A DNA stretch of 6,400 nucleotides from Thermoplasmata archaeon (GTDB lineage Archaea > Thermoplasmatota > Thermoplasmata > Lutacidiplasmatales > UBA184), in NCBI GenBank assembly GCA_021828085.1, contig JAKATE010000111.1, forward strand, positions 1 through 6,400, in the 5' to 3' direction. Position 1 is the first letter of the stretch. The number at the start of each line of letters is the position of its first letter. Shown here piece after piece: positions 1 to 5,527 of the stretch. The position numbers were made by a program, and so were the translations under genes. Under the pieces are notes generated by a model. It worked only from the letters and a program-made list of their open reading frames with translations, was not told where the DNA came from and searched no databases.

Positions 1-96
1 GCGCCTTCGCCGGCCCCTGCCCCCTCCCCCGAGCCTGCTCCCCCGCGCAAGCCGGCGCGGGAGACGAAGCCCGAGGACGAGGAACCGACCCTCTGA
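1..96 (+). CDS. C-terminal end of an unidentified protein (5' end outside window)
   Basis: Frame 1 is open from the window edge to a TGA at 94-96 and encodes 31 residues. The first half is almost only Ala, Pro and Ser; the second half mixes Arg/Lys with Glu/Asp and ends EEPTL. This looks like a disordered tail of a longer protein. Third codon positions are nearly all G or C, as in the clear genes nearby, and the other two frames give Arg/Pro-rich sequence that looks less natural. Nothing in the visible part indicates function. The next gene starts 54 bp later behind its own TATA box, so the two need not be co-transcribed. Confidence 0.55.
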   Translation, partial: APSPAPAPSPEPAPPRKPARETKPEDEEPTL

Positions 97-116
97 GCGG
101 CCTCCGGTCCCGTAGG

Positions 117-124
117 CCTATATA
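117..124 (+). promoter_or_regulatory. TATA box for the PhoU-like gene
   Basis: CCTATATAGA is the most AT-rich stretch in this GC-rich region. Its centre lies about 30 nt before the ATG at 151, with no Shine-Dalgarno sequence between. In archaea transcription starts roughly 25 nt after the TATA centre, so the mRNA would be leaderless or carry only a few leader bases. Inferred from sequence and spacing only. Confidence 0.7.
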
Positions 125-150
125 GATTCGAGAGCCCTCCTGTAGGTCCC

Positions 151-1275
151 ATGCGGACCTCCAGCGGCTACGAAGGGCGACGGATCCAGCGGACCGGGGG
201 AAGCACCTTCATCGTCTCGCTCCCGAAGTCCTGGGTCCGCGACCGCGGGTTGGGGGCCGGCGACGTGGTCCTCTTCGCCCCCCGCCCGGACGGCTCGCTG
301 ACCCTCTACCCCCGCGAGGCCTTCACCCCCAGCCCCCAGCGGCGCGTGGTGAGCATCCAGAACGGGATGGACCGCGAGCACCTCTTCCGCGGCCTGGTCT
401 CCGAGTACATTGCGGGGAGCGACCTTTTGGAGGTGCGGACCCCGGAGCGCATGAGCGCGAAGACGCGCGAGGTGATCCGGGGGTTCGCCCAGCACATGAT
501 CGGCCCGGAGATCCTCGAGGAGAGCTCCGAGAGCATGGTCCTCCAGGATGTGGTGGGATCGAACCCGCTCCCGCTGCCCTCGGTCCTGCGCCGGATGTAC
601 CACATGGTCCGCGCCATGCAGCTCGACGCCATGACCGCCTTCGGGACCCGGGACCTGGCCATCGCCCAGGACGTCCAGCAGCGCGACTGGGAGGTGGACC
701 GGCTGCACTGGTTCGTCCAGAAGCAGATCACCCTCGCCCTCCGGGACCAGCGCCAGCTCGCCACCCTGGGGCTCACCCTGCCGGAATGTGCGACCTTCCT
801 GCAGGTGTCGAAGACCCTGGAGCGCATCGCCGACCACGCGGTGCGCATCTCCAGCGTGACCGAGCTGGTCCAGGGGAGCAACATTCCCCGCGCGCAGACC
901 GAGGAGCTCCAGCGGCTCTCCCGGACCGCCCTCGACCTCCTCGAGAGCGCCATCGAGACGGTCTTCCAGGCGGACACGGAGAAGGCGAACCAGGTCCTCG
1001 ACGAGGGGCAGCAGCTCGTCGCCCACCGCCGCAAGCTGCTCAACGAGATCCTCGCCCGCCAGGGCCGCGTCGCCGTGGCCCTCGCCTACGTGCTGGAGTC
1101 GCTGGAGCGGACCGCGCTGTACGCCTGCGACCTCGCCGAGATCGCCCTCAACTACGCCGTGGAGCGGGAGCTCAGCCAGGCGATGCTGAAACCCGCGGCC
1201 TCGCCCCCCCGAAAGGGTGCACCTCGTGCGGCCGAGGGGGTGCCCCCCCCGGCCGCCCCCCTCCCCTCGGGCTAA
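151..1275 (+). CDS. PhoU-family regulator with N-terminal AbrB-like domain
   Basis: 374-residue cytoplasmic protein. Residues about 7-56 (YEGRRIQRTGG, then FIVSLPKSWV and a GAGDVV turn) match a SpoVT/AbrB-like swapped-hairpin DNA-binding domain. Residues about 70-340 are helical with the two-repeat PhoU pattern: ERIADHAVRI at 224-233 in the first repeat and ESLERTALYACDLAE at 316-330 in the second both carry the E-x3-D type metal-binding motif of PhoU bundles. A Pro/Ala-rich tail follows (347-374). In bacteria PhoU restrains phosphate uptake through PstSCAB and PhoR; archaeal AbrB-PhoU fusions are taken to be phosphate-responsive regulators that may bind DNA directly. No pst or pit genes are visible here, so the phosphate link is by family only. 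The ATG is supported by the TATA box 30 nt upstream. Family assignment is firm; the exact target is unknown. Confidence 0.9.
   Translation: MRTSSGYEGRRIQRTGGSTFIVSLPKSWVRDRGLGAGDVVLFAPRPDGSLTLYPREAFTPSPQRRVVSIQNGMDREHLFRGLVSEYIAGSDLLEVRTPERMSAKTREVIRGFAQHMIGPEILEESSESMVLQDVVGSNPLPLPSVLRRMYHMVRAMQLDAMTAFGTRDLAIAQDVQQRDWEVDRLHWFVQKQITLALRDQRQLATLGLTLPECATFLQVSKTLERIADHAVRISSVTELVQGSNIPRAQTEELQRLSRTALDLLESAIETVFQADTEKANQVLDEGQQLVAHRRKLLNEILARQGRVAVALAYVLESLERTALYACDLAEIALNYAVERELSQAMLKPAASPPRKGAPRAAEGVPPPAAPLPSG
1229..1255 (+). repeat. Strong GC hairpin at the 3' end of the PhoU-like gene
   Basis: CGGCCG at 1229-1234 and GGGGG at 1236-1240 can pair with the C-run and CGGCCG at 1244-1255. This gives a stem of about 11 G-C pairs with one A-C mismatch (A1235) and a three-base loop. 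It lies inside the Pro/Ala-rich tail codons, 20 bp before the stop and 63 bp before the next start. It may only be a by-product of Gly/Pro/Ala codons; an effect on transcript end or stability is possible but not shown. No T-run follows, so it is not a typical archaeal terminator. Confidence 0.4.
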
Positions 1276-1317
1276 GCGCTGGACCAAACCTCAAAGCGGG
1301 ACCGGGGTAACTTCCCC

Positions 1318-3030
1318 ATGCGCCGCGCGGGCTCGTGGACAGTCGGGCTGCTCGCCCTCCTCCTGGCCGTCTCCTTCGCGCTTCCCGGGGCTGCGGCCTC
1401 TCCCCGGAGCGTGCTTTCCACCGGGTGCCCGCTGAGCGGTTTCACCCTCCCCTCCGGGGGGAGCTTCAACGGCTCCGGAGGGGCGCTCGCCGCCCAGAAC
1501 CTCGACCCCGCGGCCGTCCCGAACCGCGGGTTCACGATGAACGTCACCATGTTCGACCTTCCCGCCATCCCCACCACCACGGCCTTCTTCGCGCTGGGGA
1601 GCGAGGAGGTGATCGGGAACGACCTGCTCCTCATGGGGCTTGTCGCGGTCTCGAACCTGACCGGCCCCTACCCGCTCCCCTTCTGGGGGCTTGTGGACAA
1701 CGCGACGGGGGCCGTGGTGAACTGCGGGCTCGACTCCTACTCGGCCTCCCCCGGGACCCTGATGGCCTTTGCCGCCGAGCAGGTGAGCCAGGACAACTGG
1801 ACGGTGACCCTCAACGGCGCCCCCTTCGCCGGTTCCTCGCTGCTCGACCTGGGGGCGCCCCAGGCGACCTGGACCGGGGGCCTCTCGGTGGTGAGCTTGG
1901 CAGGCTACACTGGATCCCCCTGGCTCCCCGAGAAGGCCTCGTTGCCGGCCGCGCTCACGGTCCGGACCTTGACGCAGCCGCGTCACCTTCCGAGCCCGGT
2001 CTCCGCGTTCTGGGAGGGTCACAATGCCACGGGCTGGGGAGAGGCCGGCGAGGCGCAGAACTCCTCGCTCCCCCTCGGTGCGCTCGAGGTGGGTAGCGCT
2101 CTACCCTTCGTCCCCAATGGCACCGTCCTCTGGCGAGGGACGCCCTCCGTTCCGGTCTCGGTCTCCCTGGCCGTCTCCCCTGGGAGCACTCCCGGAGGCG
2201 GCCGGGTGAACGTCTCGGCCCGCGTGACCGAGAACGGCGCGCCGCGGTCCGGGCTCAACCTCTCCTTCACGAGCTCGGGAGGGGGAAGCTTCAGCGCCGG
2301 CTCGCCCACCGACGCGGACGGGTACAGCAACGTCACCTTCCTCTCCCCGCCGGTGAGCGCGAACACCACCCTCACGCTCAATTCCTCGGTGACGAGCAAC
2401 GGGTATGCCGGGGGTGCCTCTGCTAGCCTGCTCGTCCTCCCGTCGGCACCCATCGCGCTCCACGTGGAGATCCAGGTGACCCCCTCGACCTCGGGGGCAC
2501 CCGGGACGCTCGTGACGCTCCTCGTGACGGTCGTCGAGCCTTTGACCCCGGGAGAACTCCCGGTCCCCGGGCTCGTGCTTGCCCTCTCCGCCTCCCGCGC
2601 GGGGGGAGCGTTCTCCCCCAGCTCCCCCTGGACCACGAACGCGACCGGGCAGGCCGTGGGCACCTACGCGCTGCCGGTCGCGACCGGAGCGGTGAACATC
2701 GCGGTCACTGTGGTGAGCTATGGCTATCAGGGGTCCGGTCAGGTGACGATCTCCGTGGTGAACCCCTCCTCTCCGTCGGGGACAGGGATCCCCGGCTGGG
2801 GCTGGGGGGTGATCGCCCTGGTCCTCGCGGTAGCGGTCGTTGCGGGGGTGCTCTGGACCCGCCGACGTGGCTCCAAGGTCGAGCCACAGAAGGGGAGCCG
2901 GACCGGCGACGAAGGCTCTTGCCCGGCGTGCGGCAAGCCCCTCCCGGAGCCGAGGCCTCCGTTCTGTCCGGCGTGCGGTGTGCCGTTGGGGAGTTCGCGC
3001 GCTGGGCCCGGCCCGAAGGCCCCGGTCTAG
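1318..3030 (+). CDS. Type I membrane surface glycoprotein with Ig-like repeats and cytoplasmic zinc ribbon
   Basis: 570 residues. A Sec-type signal peptide (about 1-27, hydrophobic core WTVGLLALLLAVSFAL ending GAAA) is followed by an ectodomain with at least a dozen N-x-S/T sequons. Residues about 38-275 are beta-rich with C37 and C136 as a possible disulfide; NWTVTLNGAPF hints at a lectin-like jelly roll, but I do not recognise the domain. Two Ig-like repeats follow, about 277-375 and 380-480, each with a G-x-V-x-V strand, an xGGxFS turn and a D/T-x-x-G-x-x-x-x-x-Y/F type ending, resembling bacterial Big_1 repeats. A membrane helix (494-513) precedes RRR, then a cytoplasmic tail with C535/C538 and C550/C553, a two-knuckle zinc ribbon. 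Probable cell-surface structural or binding protein. The 42-bp gap after the PhoU-like gene allows co-transcription; only a weak AT-rich patch lies 25 nt upstream. The ATG gives a proper signal peptide. Confidence 0.85.
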   Translation: MRRAGSWTVGLLALLLAVSFALPGAAASPRSVLSTGCPLSGFTLPSGGSFNGSGGALAAQNLDPAAVPNRGFTMNVTMFDLPAIPTTTAFFALGSEEVIGNDLLLMGLVAVSNLTGPYPLPFWGLVDNATGAVVNCGLDSYSASPGTLMAFAAEQVSQDNWTVTLNGAPFAGSSLLDLGAPQATWTGGLSVVSLAGYTGSPWLPEKASLPAALTVRTLTQPRHLPSPVSAFWEGHNATGWGEAGEAQNSSLPLGALEVGSALPFVPNGTVLWRGTPSVPVSVSLAVSPGSTPGGGRVNVSARVTENGAPRSGLNLSFTSSGGGSFSAGSPTDADGYSNVTFLSPPVSANTTLTLNSSVTSNGYAGGASASLLVLPSAPIALHVEIQVTPSTSGAPGTLVTLLVTVVEPLTPGELPVPGLVLALSASRAGGAFSPSSPWTTNATGQAVGTYALPVATGAVNIAVTVVSYGYQGSGQVTISVVNPSSPSGTGIPGWGWGVIALVLAVAVVAGVLWTRRRGSKVEPQKGSRTGDEGSCPACGKPLPEPRPPFCPACGVPLGSSRAGPGPKAPV

Positions 3031-3335
3031 GACGGGACCGCGCGCCCGGTCCTCAGGCACTGCGGACAGAAACCGAGGAAGCTCACGGAGACGTCTCTCA
3101 GCTCCCAGCCCGGGGGTCCTTCGTGGGCGACGGAGCGGAGCGCCTGCTCCACCTCGAGAGGGACGGGCTGGCGGCCCACGCGCCCGCAGGTCCGGCAGAT
3201 GGTGCTCCCGGTGAAGCCCGGGGGCGTCCCCGAGGGTACGGTCGGGGGATTGACGGGCGCGACCGCTCGCGCGCGACGGGATCGGGAGGGCTTCTTCGCC
3301 GGAGCTCGGGTGCGGGAGGACCGTCCTCGCGGCAT
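3027..3335 (-). CDS. Small Cys4 zinc protein resembling the C-terminal half of Fur-family regulators
   Basis: 102 residues. The first 25 residues are strongly basic (PRGRSSRTR, KKPSRSRRAR), followed by a Pro-rich linker to about 42. Residues 45-97 carry ICRTCGRV (C47, C50), a predicted helix, then GWELRDVSVSFLGFCPQC (C90, C93). This order (CxxCG-R/K-V, helix, G-x-x-x-x-x-x-x-x-x-x-G-x-CxxC) matches the dimerisation and structural-zinc part of Fur, PerR and Zur. The usual 80-residue winged helix is absent, and so are the histidines normally before the first CxxC. Only 51 bp separate this start from the reductase gene, so a frameshifted DNA-binding domain cannot be hidden upstream. The ATG lies 27-28 nt after a TATA-like element. 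It may be a dimer partner of a full Fur, or an unrelated Cys4 zinc ribbon; the basic arm could bind nucleic acid. Function is inferred. Confidence 0.75.
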   Translation of the reverse strand: MPRGRSSRTRAPAKKPSRSRRARAVAPVNPPTVPSGTPPGFTGSTICRTCGRVGRQPVPLEVEQALRSVAHEGPPGWELRDVSVSFLGFCPQCLRTGRAVPS

Positions 3336-3358
3336 GTTCGAGAGTGAGGAGACCTGCG

Positions 3359-3366
3359 CTCTTAAG
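3359..3366 (-). promoter_or_regulatory. TATA-like element for the Fur-like small gene
   Basis: Read on the minus strand the site is CTTAAGAG. Its centre is 27-28 nt before the ATG at 3335, with no Shine-Dalgarno sequence between. This matches the leaderless spacing seen at the PhoU-like gene and suggests the small gene has its own promoter although it lies only 51 bp behind the reductase gene on the same strand. Confidence 0.5.
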
Positions 3367-3386
3367 GGAGGAAGCGACCCGGCGGC

Positions 3387-4400
3387 TCAGGGGTGAAGCA
3401 GGAACTTCCCGAGGTGGGGTGCATCGAGCTCCCGGTGGGCCCGTGCGGCCTCCGCCAGCGCATAACGCGCGTGGAGGACCGGGTGGAGCTCTCCGTGTCG
3501 GGCCTCCTCGAGAAGGGTCCGGAGGTCGGACCGGTCCCCGAGGAAGCAGCCGATCACCTCGAGCTGACGGGAGTAGACGAGCCGCAGGTCCACTCCGGCC
3601 TCGGCCCCCGAGCTCGCCCCGCAGATCGCGTAGCGGCCCCCCTTGCGCAGCCGGGAGAGGGCGAGGGGGAAGGCCGATCGTCCCACAGAATCGAGAGCGG
3701 CATCGACGAGCGGGGGAAGGGGGGGACCTCCGTCCCACGGGGTGAGATCCGGGAAGCGGAGGACGCTCTCCGCCCCCAGGCGGCGCAGCGGGCTGACGGT
3801 GGAGCTCTGGCTGGTCACGGCGAAGGTCCGGGTCCCCCGTCGACGGGCCCGGTCGATGAGCGCTGTCCCCACCCCTCCGGTGGCCCCGAAGACGAGGATC
3901 GCCTCCCCGCCCCGGACCCCAGCCCGGGAGAGCATGTGCTCGGCGGTGGTGTAGGCGACCGGGAGCGCCGCGGCCTCGTCGAAGGAGAGTTCCTTCGGGA
4001 GGGGGAGGCAAAGCTCCTCCGGCACCGCGAGGAGTTCGGCGTACCCGCCCCAGCGCTGACGTCCGAGGAGACCGAGCTTCTCACAGAAGCTCTCCCGTCC
4101 CATCCGGCAAGCGGGGCACTCTCCACAGGAGAGGCCGGGATAGACCAGCACCCGGGTGCCGACCGGGAACCGCCCGGTCGTATCGGGTCCGAGCGACTCC
4201 ACCTCGCCGGCCACGTCCGCCCCGAGGATGTGGGGGTAGGGGACCGGGTAGGTGCCGTTGCGGATCCAGACGTCCAGCCGGTTCACGGAAGTGCTCCGGA
4301 CGCGGAGGCGGAGCTCCCCTGGCCCCGGGACGGGGTCCGGGACTTCCCCCACCGTGAGCGCCTCCGGCCCGCCGGGAGCGTTCAGGAGAACGGCGCGCAC
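3387..4400 (-). CDS. MDR-family zinc-binding NAD(P)H-dependent reductase (alcohol dehydrogenase/quinone oxidoreductase-like)
   Basis: 337 residues, a normal length for a medium-chain dehydrogenase/reductase. The GroES-like fold runs about 1-125: MRAVLLNAPGGPEALTVGEVPDP at the start, SVNRLDVWIRNG at 38-49, LGADVAGEVESLG at 59-71. C92, C95, C98 and C106 (SCGECPAC...C) are the four structural-zinc ligands. The Rossmann domain has LVFGATGGVGTALI at 169-182, the AxxGGVG nucleotide-binding motif, and GRYAICGASSGAE near 255-267. The catalytic zinc ligands of true alcohol dehydrogenases (a Cys near 40, then GHE) are replaced by N40-R-L-D43 and GAD, as in quinone and enoyl reductases, so hydride transfer without catalytic zinc is likely. 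Substrate cannot be told. The start is GTG at 4400-4398, supported by a TATA box 25 nt upstream and by the family's N-terminus beginning exactly there. Confidence 0.92.
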   Translation of the reverse strand: MRAVLLNAPGGPEALTVGEVPDPVPGPGELRLRVRSTSVNRLDVWIRNGTYPVPYPHILGADVAGEVESLGPDTTGRFPVGTRVLVYPGLSCGECPACRMGRESFCEKLGLLGRQRWGGYAELLAVPEELCLPLPKELSFDEAAALPVAYTTAEHMLSRAGVRGGEAILVFGATGGVGTALIDRARRRGTRTFAVTSQSSTVSPLRRLGAESVLRFPDLTPWDGGPPLPPLVDAALDSVGRSAFPLALSRLRKGGRYAICGASSGAEAGVDLRLVYSRQLEVIGCFLGDRSDLRTLLEEARHGELHPVLHARYALAEAARAHRELDAPHLGKFLLHP

Positions 4401-4422
4401 GGGCCGGGGACCCTCGGAAGGG

Positions 4423-4430
4423 GTATAGAA
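4423..4430 (-). promoter_or_regulatory. TATA-like element for the MDR reductase gene
   Basis: Read on the minus strand the site is TTCTATAC within GGTTCTATACCCC. Its centre is about 25 nt before the GTG start, so the message is probably leaderless. A similar GTTCTAT element sits at the same distance before the GTG start at 6204. Confidence 0.6.
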
Positions 4431-4489
4431 CCTTGTGGACGGAGGATGACTTCGCGAACCCCGCCCGGACGTTACGCCAGGTCCACACG

Positions 4490-4496
4490 CTTATGA
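4490..4496 (+). promoter_or_regulatory. TATA-like element for tRNA-Leu
   Basis: CTTATGA is the only AT-rich stretch close upstream of the tRNA. Its centre is 30 nt before the first base of the mature tRNA, which places the expected transcription start a few bases before the gene. Spacing is good; the match to a TATA consensus is moderate. Confidence 0.5.
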
Positions 4497-4498
4497 TG

Positions 4499-4520
4499 GG
4501 GAACGTTCTCCGCCGTTCCC
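4499..4520. repeat. Inverted repeat between the tRNA TATA box and the tRNA gene
   Basis: GGGAACG at 4499-4505 is perfectly repeated in inverted form as CGTTCCC at 4514-4520, with an 8-bp spacer. It ends two bases before the mature tRNA. With the TATA centre near 4493, transcription should start around 4518, so most of the repeat would be promoter DNA rather than leader RNA. It could be a protein-binding site near the start point or chance; nothing in the window decides. Confidence 0.4.
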
Positions 4521-4522
4521 GC

Positions 4523-4607
4523 GCAGGGGTCGCCTAGCTTGGTCAAAGGCGCCAGATTCAGGGTCTGGTCTCGTAGGAGTTCGTGGGTTCGAATCCCTCC
4601 CCCTGCA
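4523..4607 (+). tRNA. tRNA-Leu (anticodon CAG)
   Basis: An 85-nt type II cloverleaf. The acceptor stem GCAGGGG (4523-4529) pairs fully with CCCCTGC (4600-4606), and the discriminator is A4607, usual for leucine. The D stem is GCC/GGC (4532-4534 with 4548-4550) with GG at 4541-4542. The anticodon stem CCAGA/TCTGG encloses the loop TTCAGGG, with anticodon CAG at 4559-4561, reading CUG, a favoured codon in a GC-rich genome. The long variable arm (4569-4582) has stem CTC/GAG with loop GTAG. The T loop TTCGAAT (4588-4594) is canonical; the T stem has one T-T mismatch (4584 with 4598). CCA is not encoded (CCT follows), so it must be added after transcription. No intron is visible. Confidence 0.95.
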
Positions 4608-4624
4608 CCTCCCCCCGGAATCGC

Positions 4625-4804
4625 TTACTCGCGGATGTGATTCTGACTTAACAGCGTGAGGTTCGAGATTTGAGGGGGAATGTTCCCCAGGGCGCTGGCC
4701 AGAATGACCCGGGCGCTCTTGAACTCGGTGGCATCCTCGCTGCGGCGGTCGAGACGTCGGAGCTTCCCCCGCTTCTCCAGGGTCCGATCACGGACTCGCA
4801 GGAC
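4625..4804 (-). other. Start-less 59-codon coding-like frame; possible gene remnant or gene with unusual start
   Basis: On the minus strand, between an in-frame TGA at 4807-4805 and a TAA at 4627-4625, lie 59 sense codons. They encode a sequence running VLRVRDRTLEKRGKL, then EDATEFKSARVILASALGN, then ISNLTLLSQNHIRE. By my count G+C is about 78% at third and 44% at second codon positions, the pattern of real genes here; the opposite strand in the same register is weaker. There is no ATG, GTG or TTG in the frame, only CTG codons. It lies in the same frame as the surface-protein gene that ends at 4853. It may be the 3' remnant of a decayed gene, a gene broken by a shift near 4785, or a gene using a rare start. 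It begins 18 bp beyond the tRNA 3' end, a common site for integration debris, but the sequence does not look like an integrase. I do not recognise the protein. Confidence 0.35.
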
Positions 4805-4811
4805 TCAGCGC

Positions 4812-4829
4812 GGGGGAGAGCGCTCCCCC
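4812..4829 (-). terminator. GC-rich hairpin after the surface-protein pair (possible terminator)
   Basis: GGGGGAG (4812-4818) and CTCCCCC (4823-4829) form a perfect 7-bp stem with a 4-base loop, 23 bp beyond the stop of the gene that ends at 4853. It could stabilise the 3' end of that transcript. No T-run follows in the minus-strand direction, which archaeal intrinsic termination usually needs, so the terminator role is only a possibility. Confidence 0.3.
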
Positions 4830-4852
4830 AGAAAGTACTTGCGTTGAGGAGG

Positions 4853-5527
4853 TCAGGGTGCCTCACCACCGCCTCGTTCGCTCTCCGTGGCGCTCTCCGG
4901 CTCGCGCTCCGGGGTCCGGCGTCTGGGATGGGGTGCGAGTTCTCGCCCCCATCTCCAGACGACGACCCCCCCCACAACCGCGATCGAGGCGAGGCCGACG
5001 AGCACGTAGAAACCCCCGGGGTTCGACGAGCTGATCGTCAGATTCACCGGCGGCGCGGTTGATACGTTGTACTGGTCGCTCGGGGTAATCGCGAGGAGCA
5101 CCACCAGCAGGGTCCCGGGCGGGACCCCGAACGTGATCGACCCGTTCACCTCACCGGACGACGGGCGGGGCTGCAATGCCAGCGTCCACAACGGGCGCAA
5201 CTCTCCCTGAAAATATTCCTCCACCAGAGAAGAGCCCGGAGTGAAGTTCGCCGGAGTGCTCGTCCCCAGGTCCCACACCTGGGCGTAATCGAGGATAGGA
5301 GGAGGGGACAATAGAGTGTACTGGAGCCTGTAGATCTGGGTCAAGGGGAGATTGGAGGCCCTCAGGAGGAACTGTGCGCTCTGGGGATACTCCTCCATCG
5401 AAAGCTCATGGTCCGTCGTCACCGGACTCACCGTCGCGTTCCCCTCCTCGAGCCCGGCCACCAGGAGACCCGCCGCGAGAAGCGTCAACGCGATCACCCC
5501 CCACGTTCGTCGCCCCCGTCGGGTCAA
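4853..5527 (-). CDS. Small membrane-anchored surface protein, second gene of a pair
   Basis: 224 residues, no recognised family. A basic start (TRRGRR) precedes a hydrophobic segment at about 9-25, a signal peptide or anchor. The ectodomain (about 26-171) carries five sequons (N30, N94, N128, N154, N162) and looks beta-rich. A second membrane helix (172-191) is followed by WRWGRE and a charged Arg/Glu-rich tail, probably cytoplasmic. The start is a TTG at 5527-5525 whose last bases overlap the TGA of the upstream gene (4-nt overlap), with GGGAG seven bases before it; this indicates coupled translation. Later starts would remove the basic region of the signal peptide. The PVNLTISSSNP stretch before the second helix resembles HVTLLISTSYP at the same place in the upstream protein, suggesting distant paralogy. 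Role unknown; probably partner or structural component at the cell surface. Confidence 0.8.
   Translation of the reverse strand: MTRRGRRTWGVIALTLLAAGLLVAGLEEGNATVSPVTTDHELSMEEYPQSAQFLLRASNLPLTQIYRLQYTLLSPPPILDYAQVWDLGTSTPANFTPGSSLVEEYFQGELRPLWTLALQPRPSSGEVNGSITFGVPPGTLLVVLLAITPSDQYNVSTAPPVNLTISSSNPGGFYVLVGLASIAVVGGVVVWRWGRELAPHPRRRTPEREPESATESERGGGEAP

Noticed and set aside
118..1287. 389-codon minus-strand frame across the PhoU-like gene
   Set aside because: It lies in the antisense register of a well-supported gene; such frames stay open in high-GC DNA. The product is a His/Leu/Glu/Gly-rich sequence with no domain.
1304..1317. Short GGGG/CCCC inverted repeat touching the start codon at 1318
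   Set aside because: A 4-bp stem in DNA of this base composition is expected by chance.
2101..4011. 636-codon minus-strand frame
   Set aside because: It overlaps three unrelated supported genes in another frame and its product is Arg/Pro/Gly-rich low-complexity sequence.
3393..4496. 367-codon plus-strand frame opposite the reductase gene
   Set aside because: It is antisense to a recognisable MDR enzyme and shows no family features of its own.
4608..4650. Integration (att) site at the tRNA 3' end
   Set aside because: I found no second copy of the tRNA 3' end in the window and no recognisable integrase, so an inserted element is not supported.
4680..4847. 55-residue Arg/Ser-rich plus-strand frame starting at an ATG
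   Set aside because: Composition is typical of a high-GC shadow frame; there is no promoter or ribosome-binding site, and it overlaps a better candidate on the other strand.
4670..5062. 130-codon plus-strand frame after the tRNA
   Set aside because: Its right part is antisense to the surface-protein gene and its left part is antisense, in the same register, to the minus-strand coding-like frame, which has the better codon-position G+C pattern.
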